Part shown: positions 36,671 to 45,269 of the stretch, piece by piece
Position numbering within the stretch: position 1 is the first letter of the stretch
Layout of the letters: each line of letters opens with the position of its first letter
NCBI RefSeq assembly: GCF_040901545.1
Contig: NZ_JBBDYL010000004.1
Coordinates: forward strand, 147,228 to 211,227
Reading direction: 5' to 3'
Length of the DNA stretch: 64,000 nt
Source: Sulfuricaulis sp040901545
GTDB taxonomy: Bacteria > Pseudomonadota > Gammaproteobacteria > Acidiferrobacterales > Sulfurifustaceae
Program-made: the position numbers and the translations under genes
Notes under the pieces: model-generated
Databases searched by the model: none
Told to the model about the DNA's origin: nothing
Seen by the model: the letters and a program-made list of their open reading frames with translations, nothing else

Positions 36671-37601
36671 TCAAATATCCATGGCAATGTAACTTCTAAT
36701 TCTCGATATGATGTCTGGGGAGTTGGTGCTATCGAATTTCCTGGCGTAAAGGCTGTCAGACGCGACCAAGCGATCAAAGTCCCCGCCAGTCAGTACTCGT
36801 GGGGACGATGCACCGGTTTCCCAATCGGTAAATCGCAACGCATCATTTAAAACATGATCGCGAAATGGTGAGTTCAGAATCAACATCTGAAAGAATAACT
36901 CGTCCGGGACAAGTGTGCGCGCGAAAAATCTGCAATACTCAGGGTGCGCCCGCAAATAATTAAGTACATATTTTGCGCAGCGGGATGATATCGCGAACCA
37001 ACTTGGGCCGCCGTAGGGCGCAATCCCCGGCAGAAACTTTCTTTTTAAACTAGGTGCGTGCCTGTACACCGATGTGGTTAGCCTGGAATAGGCGCTCCAT
37101 CCCCATCTTTGTAACCTTTTTGAGCCAAACATTTCCAGCAGATGACTGACACCGTCGACCCTCCAATAGTATTCGATGCGCTCCATTATTTCAGGGCCCC
37201 AGCCCCACTCCTTAGGCGGTAACGGGGTATAGGAAATGAATTCTTTTCCTTCGTGCGCCTCAAAGAACGACTCTATGTGTCTGTTACTCTTGATTGGAAA
37301 GTCCTGGCCGCTCAGTAACACCGCGTACTGAAATTCACCTTCGTCTACCGCCTTTCGAAGCAGCCGTAATGTTGCCTCCACGATAGAAAACCCTCCCCAG
37401 TACACCCTTACCCGGTCCTTGAGGAATGACACATTCTTCCGATCCATTATCGGCTTTAGAGCTGGACTATCGAGGATAGTCAGCGCTTCTTTGATCGACG
37501 TGGATGTAGAATTTCGATTTTTCCGGGTGGTCAAGTGCGGTCACTAATTCCACCACTTGAGATGGATGTATATGTGCAAGAATTAGGTAAGCGATCCGCA
37601 T
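36671..37601 (-). pseudogene. Core-2/I-branching-type glycosyltransferase (GT14) with a frameshift
   Basis: The C-terminal frame (open from 37534, 287 residues) carries the GT14 signatures 'VYWGGFSIVEATLRLLRKAV', 'YAVLLSGQDFPIKSN', 'GPSWFAISSRCAKYVL' and 'LVPDELFFQ'. The start is missing from that frame. Upstream, a second frame from the ATG at 37601 supplies it (MRIAYLILAHIHPSQVVELV, 'ALDHPEKSKFYIHVDQ'), running to a TAG at 37467-37469. Removing one base near 37470-37500 would restore a full ~309-residue enzyme. It is either a real frameshift, leaving an inactive gene, or a sequencing error. Confidence 0.82.
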
Positions 37602-37779
37602 TTTCTGCGCCGTCTGTCCGTAAAGTTCTGCTCTTTCTTCGATGGATAAGGAGGTGGGAATCTATGAATAGACCTTGCCTTAAGGGTCTGGTGGCGGGGG
37701 AATCGCCTTTCGACTCGCCGACGCGATCGACAGGACAATGTGGTCCCGCTACAGTGATTTGGCTTCGGCGCAATACCCT

Positions 37780-37820
37780 CGTATGCATCTCCAGCCAATC
37801 ATTGCGCCCGTAAATAGGTT
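37780..37820 (-). pseudogene. Possible short fragment of wzy
   Basis: On the minus strand this reads IYGRNDWLEMHT, matching VYGHNDWLELLT in the polymerase at 35271-36548, and roughly three quarters of about 40 bases agree. It is too short to be sure. The surrounding 37602-37906 gap shows no other recognisable gene. Confidence 0.35.
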
Positions 37821-37906
37821 GACAAGTAATAATTCCATCGACTGTTATCGTCAGAAATAACCGGAGAACCGGCACTTCGACATCACCTGTTCATACATCA
37901 CTTCAG

Positions 37907-39109
37907 TTAACCCTTCGATAACACGCGTCGCGTGACGATGTCACCGAGCGTCGCATGTATCCTATCAATCCAAAGCTCACGACTGTGCCTCTCACGAACC
38001 GCGCGGCACGCATTCTGGCCCATAACAAACCGCAACGCCGGATTGTCAATCAATTCCAGTATGCTATCGGTAAACGAGTCGAGGTCACCCTCTGGCACGA
38101 CAAAACCGGTCTCACCGTTCCTAATCAACTCGGGGGGCGCGCCTGTATCAAAAGCGATCATCGCGCGGCCGTATCGCATAGCCTCAAGCACGGTGTAACC
38201 GAAGCCCTCGCTATGAGAAGTCAAAATACAGATATCCGCAACGGAATAATAATCGTCAACATTCCGCACGTAGCCGGGCGCTAAAATATGGTCGCTGAGA
38301 CCACACTCCTGCACTTTCGCGAGGAACGATTTGCGCGTTACGCCATCCCCGAGAAAGTAAAACATCACGCCCCTTCGCTTCCTAAGAATTTCTTCGCATA
38401 GCTTGAGTGCTATCTCGTGGCGCTTCTGAGGGGTGAAAGCTGCGACCATTAACACAATCTTCACATTGACATCGATTCCTAGCTGCTTACGAAGCGCGTG
38501 CAACTCAGCTTCGTTTAGTTTTCGCGAGATCTCCGGCCTGATACCGTTCAGTATGGTGTGGACGTGATATTGACGTGGCAACGTGCGACAAATGAATTCA
38601 GAGACGCAGATAAACTCGTCTACAAAAAAGCGATAGAAGAGCCGCTTCAACGGCCCGAATCGCATACCCAGCGAATACCAATGCTCGTTCCAAACGGTTG
38701 CCTTTCCGAAGAGCTTACCGATGAATGCCGCCCAGAACCGCTCATATCCAAAATGAGTGTACACAGCATCAATTCGATACTCGCGAAAGATCCTGCGAAA
38801 CAACAAAATATTTTCGATTACGTTGAATTTAGATATTGTACCAACAATGTATGAAACCTTGTTGCTTCTGAGGTGCTGGACATAAACAGGCTCCTTGAGT
38901 GTTGCACGGCTTTCTGGCTTCGCAAAGTTATCGTAGTTTGACGAAATGTCGGGCACTAGCCATAGAAACTCCATGTTTTTGTTTTCAGCGGCGCACAACT
39001 CTACGAACGACTGCTCGATCTCGGAGTAGGTGTCGGCCACGAATCCCGGGACGAACAGGATGCGCGGTTTTTCTTCCGCGAGACGCGCCGTAACCCAGTT
39101 GGACCGCAT
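37907..39109 (-). CDS. Glycosyltransferase family 4
   Basis: 400 residues, GT-B. The N-terminal domain has 'RILFVPGFVADTYSEIEQSFVELC' and 'DAVYTHFGYERFWAAFIGKLFGK'. The donor domain has 'IVLMVAAFTPQKRHEIALKLCEEI', 'SVADICILTSHSEGFGYTVLEAMRYGRAMIAFDTGAPPELI' with the E...GF...E and E..R.G motif. It is a cytosolic, membrane-associated sugar transferase and part of the minus-strand cluster, 20 bp downstream of the GT2 gene. Confidence 0.87.
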   Translation of the reverse strand: MRSNWVTARLAEEKPRILFVPGFVADTYSEIEQSFVELCAAENKNMEFLWLVPDISSNYDNFAKPESRATLKEPVYVQHLRSNKVSYIVGTISKFNVIENILLFRRIFREYRIDAVYTHFGYERFWAAFIGKLFGKATVWNEHWYSLGMRFGPLKRLFYRFFVDEFICVSEFICRTLPRQYHVHTILNGIRPEISRKLNEAELHALRKQLGIDVNVKIVLMVAAFTPQKRHEIALKLCEEILRKRRGVMFYFLGDGVTRKSFLAKVQECGLSDHILAPGYVRNVDDYYSVADICILTSHSEGFGYTVLEAMRYGRAMIAFDTGAPPELIRNGETGFVVPEGDLDSFTDSILELIDNPALRFVMGQNACRAVRERHSRELWIDRIHATLGDIVTRRVLSKG

Positions 39110-39129
39110 TTTTCCGATACCGAAGAAAG

Positions 39130-40008
39130 TTACTTAGAACGGGCGTTGTTTGAAATGCCTGACCAAACGAGTAATCGTGCGCGCCGCAATACCTTATCCA
39201 GGAGATTAGCTGCGACTGGCAGGACACCGCATTGCTTGACGGCGTAAGCGATGGACTTCAGCTTGTTCTGCCGGCTACCGATGTAACCCAAGAAAGTGTC
39301 AGCCAGGTGAAACTTGAACCACCACACTCCAAAAAATTCGCGATGCTTGCGCAAGATGGCCGTGCGTTTGTCGAGCTCAGTGCCGCTAAGAAACTTCGCC
39401 TCGTTGGTCATGCGGTCATGACCACCTTCGTTATATATAAGCAGCGGCTCGGCAACCCATCCTATTGAGTAGCCCTGAGCGATACGTATGAAGGCGTCCC
39501 AGTCCTCACCCTGTCTGAGACTCTCGTCGAACATTACATTGCGAAGGGCCGGCGTTCTCATCATAAGGCCCGAGGGGGCGAAGCTCCCTCTCTTCAAGTC
39601 TTTCAGCGTAATTGTGGGATCCCGGTGAACCCTGAGCGCCTTCCCATTGACGTCGGCGATACAAGCCACGGCATCATAGCCTTTGATCGCCTCCAGTTGC
39701 CGTTCGAGTTTATTCGTACGCCACTCGTCATCGTCATCCAAGAACGCTATGTATTCACCGGCCGCTGCACGTATGCCGGTATTTCTGACTGCGGGTAGTC
39801 CCTTGTTAACATCGTGACGAATGTACCTTATTCGAGGATCAGGAATCGCGCGAACCACTTCCCCGGTGTTATCGTCCGAACAATCGTCGATGACCAGTAT
39901 CTCAATGTTACGGTGCGTCTGCTGGCGAACACTCTCAATCGCGCGTTGAACAAGACCAGGCCGTTTGAAAGTCGGAATTATTACCGTAACCAGTGGATTT
40001 TCGGTCAC
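39130..40008 (-). CDS. Glycosyltransferase family 2
   Basis: 292 residues, GT-A fold. It has 'PLVTVIIPTFKRPGLVQRAIESV', 'ILVIDDCSDDNTGEVV', 'RHDVNKGLPAVRNTGI' and the metal-binding 'YIAFLDDDDEW', all at standard spacing. The C-terminal part is short and basic without membrane spans. It overlaps the next GT2 gene upstream by 4 bp (ATGA-type), so the pair is translationally coupled. The two resemble each other in overall layout and probably arose by duplication. Confidence 0.88.
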   Translation of the reverse strand: MTENPLVTVIIPTFKRPGLVQRAIESVRQQTHRNIEILVIDDCSDDNTGEVVRAIPDPRIRYIRHDVNKGLPAVRNTGIRAAAGEYIAFLDDDDEWRTNKLERQLEAIKGYDAVACIADVNGKALRVHRDPTITLKDLKRGSFAPSGLMMRTPALRNVMFDESLRQGEDWDAFIRIAQGYSIGWVAEPLLIYNEGGHDRMTNEAKFLSGTELDKRTAILRKHREFFGVWWFKFHLADTFLGYIGSRQNKLKSIAYAVKQCGVLPVAANLLDKVLRRARLLVWSGISNNARSK

Positions 40009-40976
40009 GGCTGACTTCCCCTCCGTTTCGTTTCTGTCGAGGCGGATTTTGAAAAAGAGTCGCGTAGCTTAATTGCCACCCGTTCTACCAACAAACACGC
40101 AACGTTCATGGCGCCGTAGCGACGTGCCGTAAATGCAAGCAATGCAACCTTGTCCCGTCGGTGCTTGATGCCATAGAGTAACGACCTGCACATATGGCGC
40201 TTGAACAATCTCCTACCGAAGAACTGCCTGTGCTTGTACACCATACAAAACTGCTGCTCTAACTCTGAAGCCGATATGTCGAGAATGCTGTTGGTAATAC
40301 GGCGATGGGTTCCTGCATTATATCGTACAAGCGCTTTGTTCAGATATACGATCTTATGTTTCAGCGCAATACGAATGAAAAAATCCCAGTCCTGGTAACG
40401 TGGCAGGCTCTCATCGAACATTGTTTCTTTCAAAACATTGACCTTAGTCATCAGCACTCCTGTTCCACCACCAGTAAACTTACCTCGCCGAAGATCCTCA
40501 GGGTCCACTGTCTCTTTCGATTGGCCTTCGTGCAAGCCACTGCCCGGTTCCGTCGATGCGCACAATACCACGTCGCAATTTTGGAGGACCTTTATCTGCT
40601 CCTCGGTTTTCTCCGGCTCCCACTCGTCATCGTCGTCGAGAAAGGCAACGTATTCGCCAGTTGCCGCACGGATTCCGCTGTTTCGAGCCGCCGAACCACC
40701 CTTATTCGTCTGATGGTGGATATACCTAATTCGCGAGTCTTTGAATTGCTCCACAACCTCTTGCGTGTTATCTCGCGATGCATCATCCACCACAATGACC
40801 TCGAGTCTGGAATAGGTTTGAGCCAACACGCTGCTAATAGCGCGCTTCAATAGCTGCGCACGCTCATGAGTGGGGATAACAACGCTGACCAGGGGTACAA
40901 CCTTCGTTACCGTCGTTTCCCTACTGCCGGATGGTGTATGTCCGCCAATTTCTACCAATGAAAATTCAACTCCCAA
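40005..40976 (-). CDS. Glycosyltransferase family 2
   Basis: 323 residues. After about 25 poorly conserved residues the GT-A core starts: 'PLVSVVIPTHERAQLLKRAISSVLAQTY', 'VIVVDDASRDNTQEVV', 'YIHHQTNKGGSAARNSGI', 'YVAFLDDDDEWEPEKTEEQI'. 'FDESLPRYQDWDFFIRIA' supplies the catalytic-base Asp region. The true start could lie downstream of the annotated ATG, as the first 25 residues are unlike the family. It is coupled to the GT2 gene at 39130. Confidence 0.87.
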   Translation of the reverse strand: MGVEFSLVEIGGHTPSGSRETTVTKVVPLVSVVIPTHERAQLLKRAISSVLAQTYSRLEVIVVDDASRDNTQEVVEQFKDSRIRYIHHQTNKGGSAARNSGIRAATGEYVAFLDDDDEWEPEKTEEQIKVLQNCDVVLCASTEPGSGLHEGQSKETVDPEDLRRGKFTGGGTGVLMTKVNVLKETMFDESLPRYQDWDFFIRIALKHKIVYLNKALVRYNAGTHRRITNSILDISASELEQQFCMVYKHRQFFGRRLFKRHMCRSLLYGIKHRRDKVALLAFTARRYGAMNVACLLVERVAIKLRDSFSKSASTETKRRGSQP

Positions 40977-41065
40977 AGCACGAAACCGCCAAAGTCATCG
41001 ACTGCCCGTGCATGCAAGCCTTTTTGATGCACATCAGTCATCGACATTCTCTCAATCAAAGATTA

Positions 41066-41178
41066 AAACCTATCTCAAAAACGGTGCGCCCTGCGCACCG
41101 ATCTACAGCTTAATCGAAGCCATTGGTGCGTGGGACGCACCCTACGAAAATCAAAACATGGCATTTTGAGATAGGTTC
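41066..41178 (+). mobile_element. 113-bp MITE with TA duplication, inserted at the stop codon of the oxidoreductase gene
   Basis: Ends are AACCTATCTCAAAA (41067-41080) and its exact complement TTTTGAGATAGGTT (41164-41177), flanked by TA at 41064-41065 and 41179-41180. The core holds GGTGCGCCCTGCGCACC and GGTGCGTGGGACGCACC hairpins. Removing it recreates the palindromic target GATTAATC, and the oxidoreductase would then end in TAA. With the element present the stop is TAG, using TA from the target and G from the element. The same terminal sequence starts another element at 63844. Confidence 0.8.
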
Positions 41179-43367
41179 TAATCTGTTGCCTTGTACAAAT
41201 CCGCCAAATGGATCGGGGCCGCCGTTTTTAGCGATTCGATTACCGCCAACGTTGCCAAGGTCGTATCGATCAACTCTGTCAATGAAATCGGCAATGGATT
41301 GGCAGACTTCACACACTCGATGTAGGCATCCATTTCCTCTTTTTGTCCCTTGTTCACCCGCCACCGGTTTTTCGAGGATCGATCACCTTCGTAGTAGGTG
41401 ACAGATTCAAAATTGTGCATTTGTGCCGTCACTCCGCCACCGAATACTTCGAAGAACTCCTTCGGTGACTTGGGACCGCCTTGCGTAAGGTACAATATGT
41501 TTCCAACCGACCCGTTTTCGAACTGCATCACGATCGCGATATTCTCCAGATCATCGACAGTCATCTTTTCTGGCCGCAACGACTGCGCAAAAACTGAAAC
41601 GGGACGTGAACCGCTTATAAATGAAATCGTGTCGATAAAATGACCGCCCTCACCGACAAAACGTGAACCTTCGTTGCGATCAAGATACCATGATCCGGAC
41701 TCCAGTTGGCCCGCGTGTATTCGATAGTGAACGGTCAACGGCGCCTGTACCTTTCTGAAACGCTTCGCGATCTCCGCCACGACCGGCGCAAAACGCCGGT
41801 TGAAGCCGACCATCAAGCGATCATTGCCCGATTCTGCGATCGCTTCTCTGATCAGCTTCACTTCCTCAAGGTTGAGCGCCAGCGGTTTTTCCACATACAC
41901 CGCTTTGCCTGCCCGTATGGCCTCCACGACCATCCGGGCATGGGAAGAATGGCGCGTTGCAATGACAACCGCGTCAACGTCGGCACTCTCGAGTAGCTCC
42001 TTGTGATTCGTCGTTGCCCGTCGGAAACCGAATTTCCGCCTGGCGTCCTGACCGGACAGTCCTGACGCCGTCGCGACGCCGTCCAGGACTACAGCGCGAT
42101 TCGCCTTGAGGTGCGGCAATAACATCGTGGACGCGTAATTGCCGGCTCCTATCGCCGCCAATCGCACAACGCCATCCACCCGAGTCCTTCCAGCCACCGC
42201 GCGCGCTGCTGTAGCGGTGGGGAGGCTTTTGCGGAAGTCCTCTTCCAGCGCATATTCAAACACCGTTCCGAGACTGTCTCCCTTGCCTTCCGCGAGCTCC
42301 TGGTAGACATGCTCCGCCTCCTCAAATGACCGGACGGAGGAGATGATCGGCTCGAGCTGCACCCGCCCGTCGGTGACGAGGTCCAGAAAGGACGACATGT
42401 TTCTTCTCTCGGTCCAGCGCACATAGCCAATCGGGTAATCGAGGCCCTGTTCTTCATACTGGGGGTCGTAGCGTCCTGGTCCGTAGGACCGGGAAAACCG
42501 CACATTCAATTCCTTCATGTAACAATCGTTCCACGGCAGATCGAGCTTCGTCTTGCCGATATCCACGATGCGGGCGCGGTCGCGTGCTATGCTCACCGCA
42601 AGCTCAAGTGGGCCATTGCTCGATCCTCCCGCCGTGATGAATACAGTATCCGCTCCGTGTCCATCGGTCATGCGCCCAACAACGTTTCTGAGCCTTGGAT
42701 CGTCCGGCCCCACGGCCGCGGCTGCCCCGCACTTTAATGCCAGCTCGCAGCGTGCTTCGACAATATCAACGCCGATGACTGTCACGCCGGCGGCCCGGAG
42801 TATCTGAACCAAGAGTTGTCCCAGCAATCCAAGTCCCACCACGCAGGCGGTTTCGCCCAATTGCATCTCCGCCTGCCGGAATCCCTGCATGGCGATCGCA
42901 CCGACAGTGGCAAACGCTGCGTGCTTCGTCGAAACAGAATCCGGTATCGGGACGACGAGATTTTTTGGGACGAAATTCACCTCAGCATGGTTCGCATATC
43001 CGGCGCCGCCACAAGCGACGCGCTGTCCAACACGGAACTCCTCAGCTCCAGAACCTACTGCGATGACTTCCCCGGACAGGGAATAACCGAGGGGCGTTAG
43101 CTTATCCAGCTTGTTCATCACCTTCTGATAGGTCGCCGCCAATCCTTGCTGACGAAGTGTGTTGAAGACTTTTTTAACCTGATCCGGGCGCGCACGCGCT
43201 TTTCCCAGATACGACATCTTCCCTTCCTTGACCTTCATGCCTTCGGTACCGGCGGAAACCACGCTGTAGTGTGTCCGCACCAAAACGCCGCCACCCCGGA
43301 CAGCGGGGACATTTGTTTGTTCCAGACGTATCGCTCCCGTCTTGTAGTTTTGACTAACCTGTTTCAT
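41178..43367 (-). CDS. Bi-domain oxidoreductase (Zn-alcohol-dehydrogenase-like + Gfo/Idh/MocA)
   Basis: 729 residues. The N-terminal ~370 are a medium-chain dehydrogenase ('GGVLVRTHYSVVSAGTEG', 'PLGYSLSGEVIAVG', 'ACVVGLGLLGQLLVQILRAAGV' for NAD(P)). The C-terminal ~330 are a Gfo/Idh/MocA oxidoreductase ('RLAAIGAGNYASTMLLPHLK', 'VYVEKPLALNLEEVKLI', 'NRRFAPVVAEI', 'GSWYLDRNEGSRFVGEGGHFIDT'). The fusion is usual in polysaccharide loci carrying heparinase II/III genes, where it probably interconverts nucleotide or polymer sugars; the reaction is not known. A decayed start of a second copy is at 29774-29868. Confidence 0.85.
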   Translation of the reverse strand: MKQVSQNYKTGAIRLEQTNVPAVRGGGVLVRTHYSVVSAGTEGMKVKEGKMSYLGKARARPDQVKKVFNTLRQQGLAATYQKVMNKLDKLTPLGYSLSGEVIAVGSGAEEFRVGQRVACGGAGYANHAEVNFVPKNLVVPIPDSVSTKHAAFATVGAIAMQGFRQAEMQLGETACVVGLGLLGQLLVQILRAAGVTVIGVDIVEARCELALKCGAAAAVGPDDPRLRNVVGRMTDGHGADTVFITAGGSSNGPLELAVSIARDRARIVDIGKTKLDLPWNDCYMKELNVRFSRSYGPGRYDPQYEEQGLDYPIGYVRWTERRNMSSFLDLVTDGRVQLEPIISSVRSFEEAEHVYQELAEGKGDSLGTVFEYALEEDFRKSLPTATAARAVAGRTRVDGVVRLAAIGAGNYASTMLLPHLKANRAVVLDGVATASGLSGQDARRKFGFRRATTNHKELLESADVDAVVIATRHSSHARMVVEAIRAGKAVYVEKPLALNLEEVKLIREAIAESGNDRLMVGFNRRFAPVVAEIAKRFRKVQAPLTVHYRIHAGQLESGSWYLDRNEGSRFVGEGGHFIDTISFISGSRPVSVFAQSLRPEKMTVDDLENIAIVMQFENGSVGNILYLTQGGPKSPKEFFEVFGGGVTAQMHNFESVTYYEGDRSSKNRWRVNKGQKEEMDAYIECVKSANPLPISLTELIDTTLATLAVIESLKTAAPIHLADLYKATD

Positions 43368-43434
43368 TTTTCCTGCTGCCTCGAATGTTTGATTGGAGAT
43401 ATAGCTTATCTACCGTAAAAACCAGCACTACACT

Positions 43435-45267
43435 CTATCCCGCGACACCATGTCGCTCCAACCAAAGCCCCAGCGTCAACAGGTTCCAGGTCTCGTAGTT
43501 CCGGCCGTGCTGCTGTTCGGAACGCACGCCGGGCAACAGTTCACGCAGTTTCGATCCATCGGCGAAGACCCGCTGCGACAACGTCCTGACCTCCGGAAAC
43601 TCCAGCCATGCCTGGAACGGGGCGGCAAAACCCTGTTTGCCGCGCTTGTGTAACAAAGCTGGCCAGTATTGCTTAAGCGCGTGCTTGAAAAGGACCTTGG
43701 TCTCATCGTCCTTGACCTTCAACACAGAAGGCAATGACAGCGAGAATTCTACAAGATCACGATCCAGAAATGGGGCCCTCGTCTCGAGCCCATGGGCCAT
43801 GGCGGCGCGATCCACTTTGACAAGGATGTCGCCTGGCAGGAAAGACATGAGATCGAAGTACAGTACTTCATCCATGCCCGTAGTGCTGGCGGGAGGTCGG
43901 TAGTATTCGCCGGGAAAGTAAGAACTCGATGCCATGCTCTGTTCCGCCCACCAGCTTCGCCGGCTCTCGCCCGCCACCGTAATCTCTCTGATATATCGCC
44001 TCCAAGGTTGGGGGGTCCGTACCGCAATACCGATAGCGCGCGAGTAACGGTCGAGTGATCGGACCTTATTACCGACAAGGCGGCTCACGCTTCGCAGCAC
44101 GAGCCACACAAACCAGGAGGCCGATACCTCCGTCGATTTGGCCAACAGTGGGTACCAAGCATACCCCCCGAAAAGCTCGTCCGCGCCGTCGCCGGTGAGA
44201 ACCACCTTCACGTTCCCCCGCGCGTACTGGGATATGAGGTACGTGGGTATATGCGAGGGGTCCCGGAAAGGTTCGTCGTAAACTTCCGCCATGGTTTGAA
44301 GCAATTGGGCCACGGGCGGTGTCCCAAGATCGATGTCGTGATGTTCGGTACGATAAAGCTCCGCCACCGCGCGGGCGTACGGCAGTTCGTTGATATATTC
44401 TCCGAACCCCACCGAGAAAGTCTTCACGGGTTGACTGGAAAGTTGCTGCATGAGAGCCACTATAGTGCTCGAATCGTGTCCGCCGCTCAGGAAAGCACCG
44501 ACTGGAACGTCAGCGACCGTTTGGCGTTGCACCGCCTGTTGCAAAAGCTCCCGCATACGGACCGCCGCATCGTCCAAGGTCATCTGTTGTGCATCGAAAC
44601 GCACATTCCAGTAGCGGGTGACTCGCAACCCTCGATCGTCCCACTCGAAATAGTGCCCCGGCGGGAGTGAATGGACATTTTGATAAATTGTCCGATCAGG
44701 AGGGACATAACCGAACGCAAGGAACGCATCAACAGACATGAGATCGAGACAGGGGACAATAAGATCCGAGGCAAGAAGCGCCTTGATCTCCGAGGCAAAC
44801 AACAACGACCCCGTGGGCGCCATCGCATAATAAAGCGGTTTCTCGCCAAATAAATCACGGCCGGCAAAAAGTGTTCGCTTTTTCGTGTCCCAGATCGCAA
44901 AGGCGAACATCCCACGGAACCGGTCAAGGCACTGCGTGCCCCATTCCGCATAGGCGGACATAATCACTTCGGTGTCAGAATGAGTATTGAAGCGATGCCC
45001 TTTCTTCAGCAGTTCCTCGCGCAGTTTCTGGTAGTTGTAAATCTCGCCATTGAACGTGATGGCATAACGCTCGCTCGCATCCTTCATTGGCTGCACGCCG
45101 CCCTCGAGATCGATGATGCTCAGGCGTGTGTGGCCAAGCTGACACTCACCCAGATTCAGTATCCCGTGCCCGTCAGGACCGCGGTGCGAAAGCGACGCGA
45201 CCATGCGCTCAACCGCCTTAGTGTCTTCTTTTGATTTGACGCCGATGATCCCGCTAATTCCGCACAT
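43435..45267 (-). CDS. asnB: Asparagine synthase (glutamine-hydrolysing), copy 2
   Basis: 610 residues with both domains complete. Cys2 lies in MCGISGIIG, with 'GHTRLSIIDLEGGVQPM', 'FNGEIYNY' and 'SDTEVIMSAYAEWG'. The PP-loop is SGGHDSS at 261-267 (His in place of the usual Leu/Val), followed by 'LTGDGADELFGGYAWY'. It resembles the exosortase/capsule-associated AsnB group more than copy 3. It probably amidates a sugar carboxylate. It begins 2 bp after the stop of the GT4 gene upstream, so is coupled to it. Confidence 0.9.
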   Translation of the reverse strand: MCGISGIIGVKSKEDTKAVERMVASLSHRGPDGHGILNLGECQLGHTRLSIIDLEGGVQPMKDASERYAITFNGEIYNYQKLREELLKKGHRFNTHSDTEVIMSAYAEWGTQCLDRFRGMFAFAIWDTKKRTLFAGRDLFGEKPLYYAMAPTGSLLFASEIKALLASDLIVPCLDLMSVDAFLAFGYVPPDRTIYQNVHSLPPGHYFEWDDRGLRVTRYWNVRFDAQQMTLDDAAVRMRELLQQAVQRQTVADVPVGAFLSGGHDSSTIVALMQQLSSQPVKTFSVGFGEYINELPYARAVAELYRTEHHDIDLGTPPVAQLLQTMAEVYDEPFRDPSHIPTYLISQYARGNVKVVLTGDGADELFGGYAWYPLLAKSTEVSASWFVWLVLRSVSRLVGNKVRSLDRYSRAIGIAVRTPQPWRRYIREITVAGESRRSWWAEQSMASSSYFPGEYYRPPASTTGMDEVLYFDLMSFLPGDILVKVDRAAMAHGLETRAPFLDRDLVEFSLSLPSVLKVKDDETKVLFKHALKQYWPALLHKRGKQGFAAPFQAWLEFPEVRTLSQRVFADGSKLRELLPGVRSEQQHGRNYETWNLLTLGLWLERHGVAG

Positions 45268-45269
45268 GG

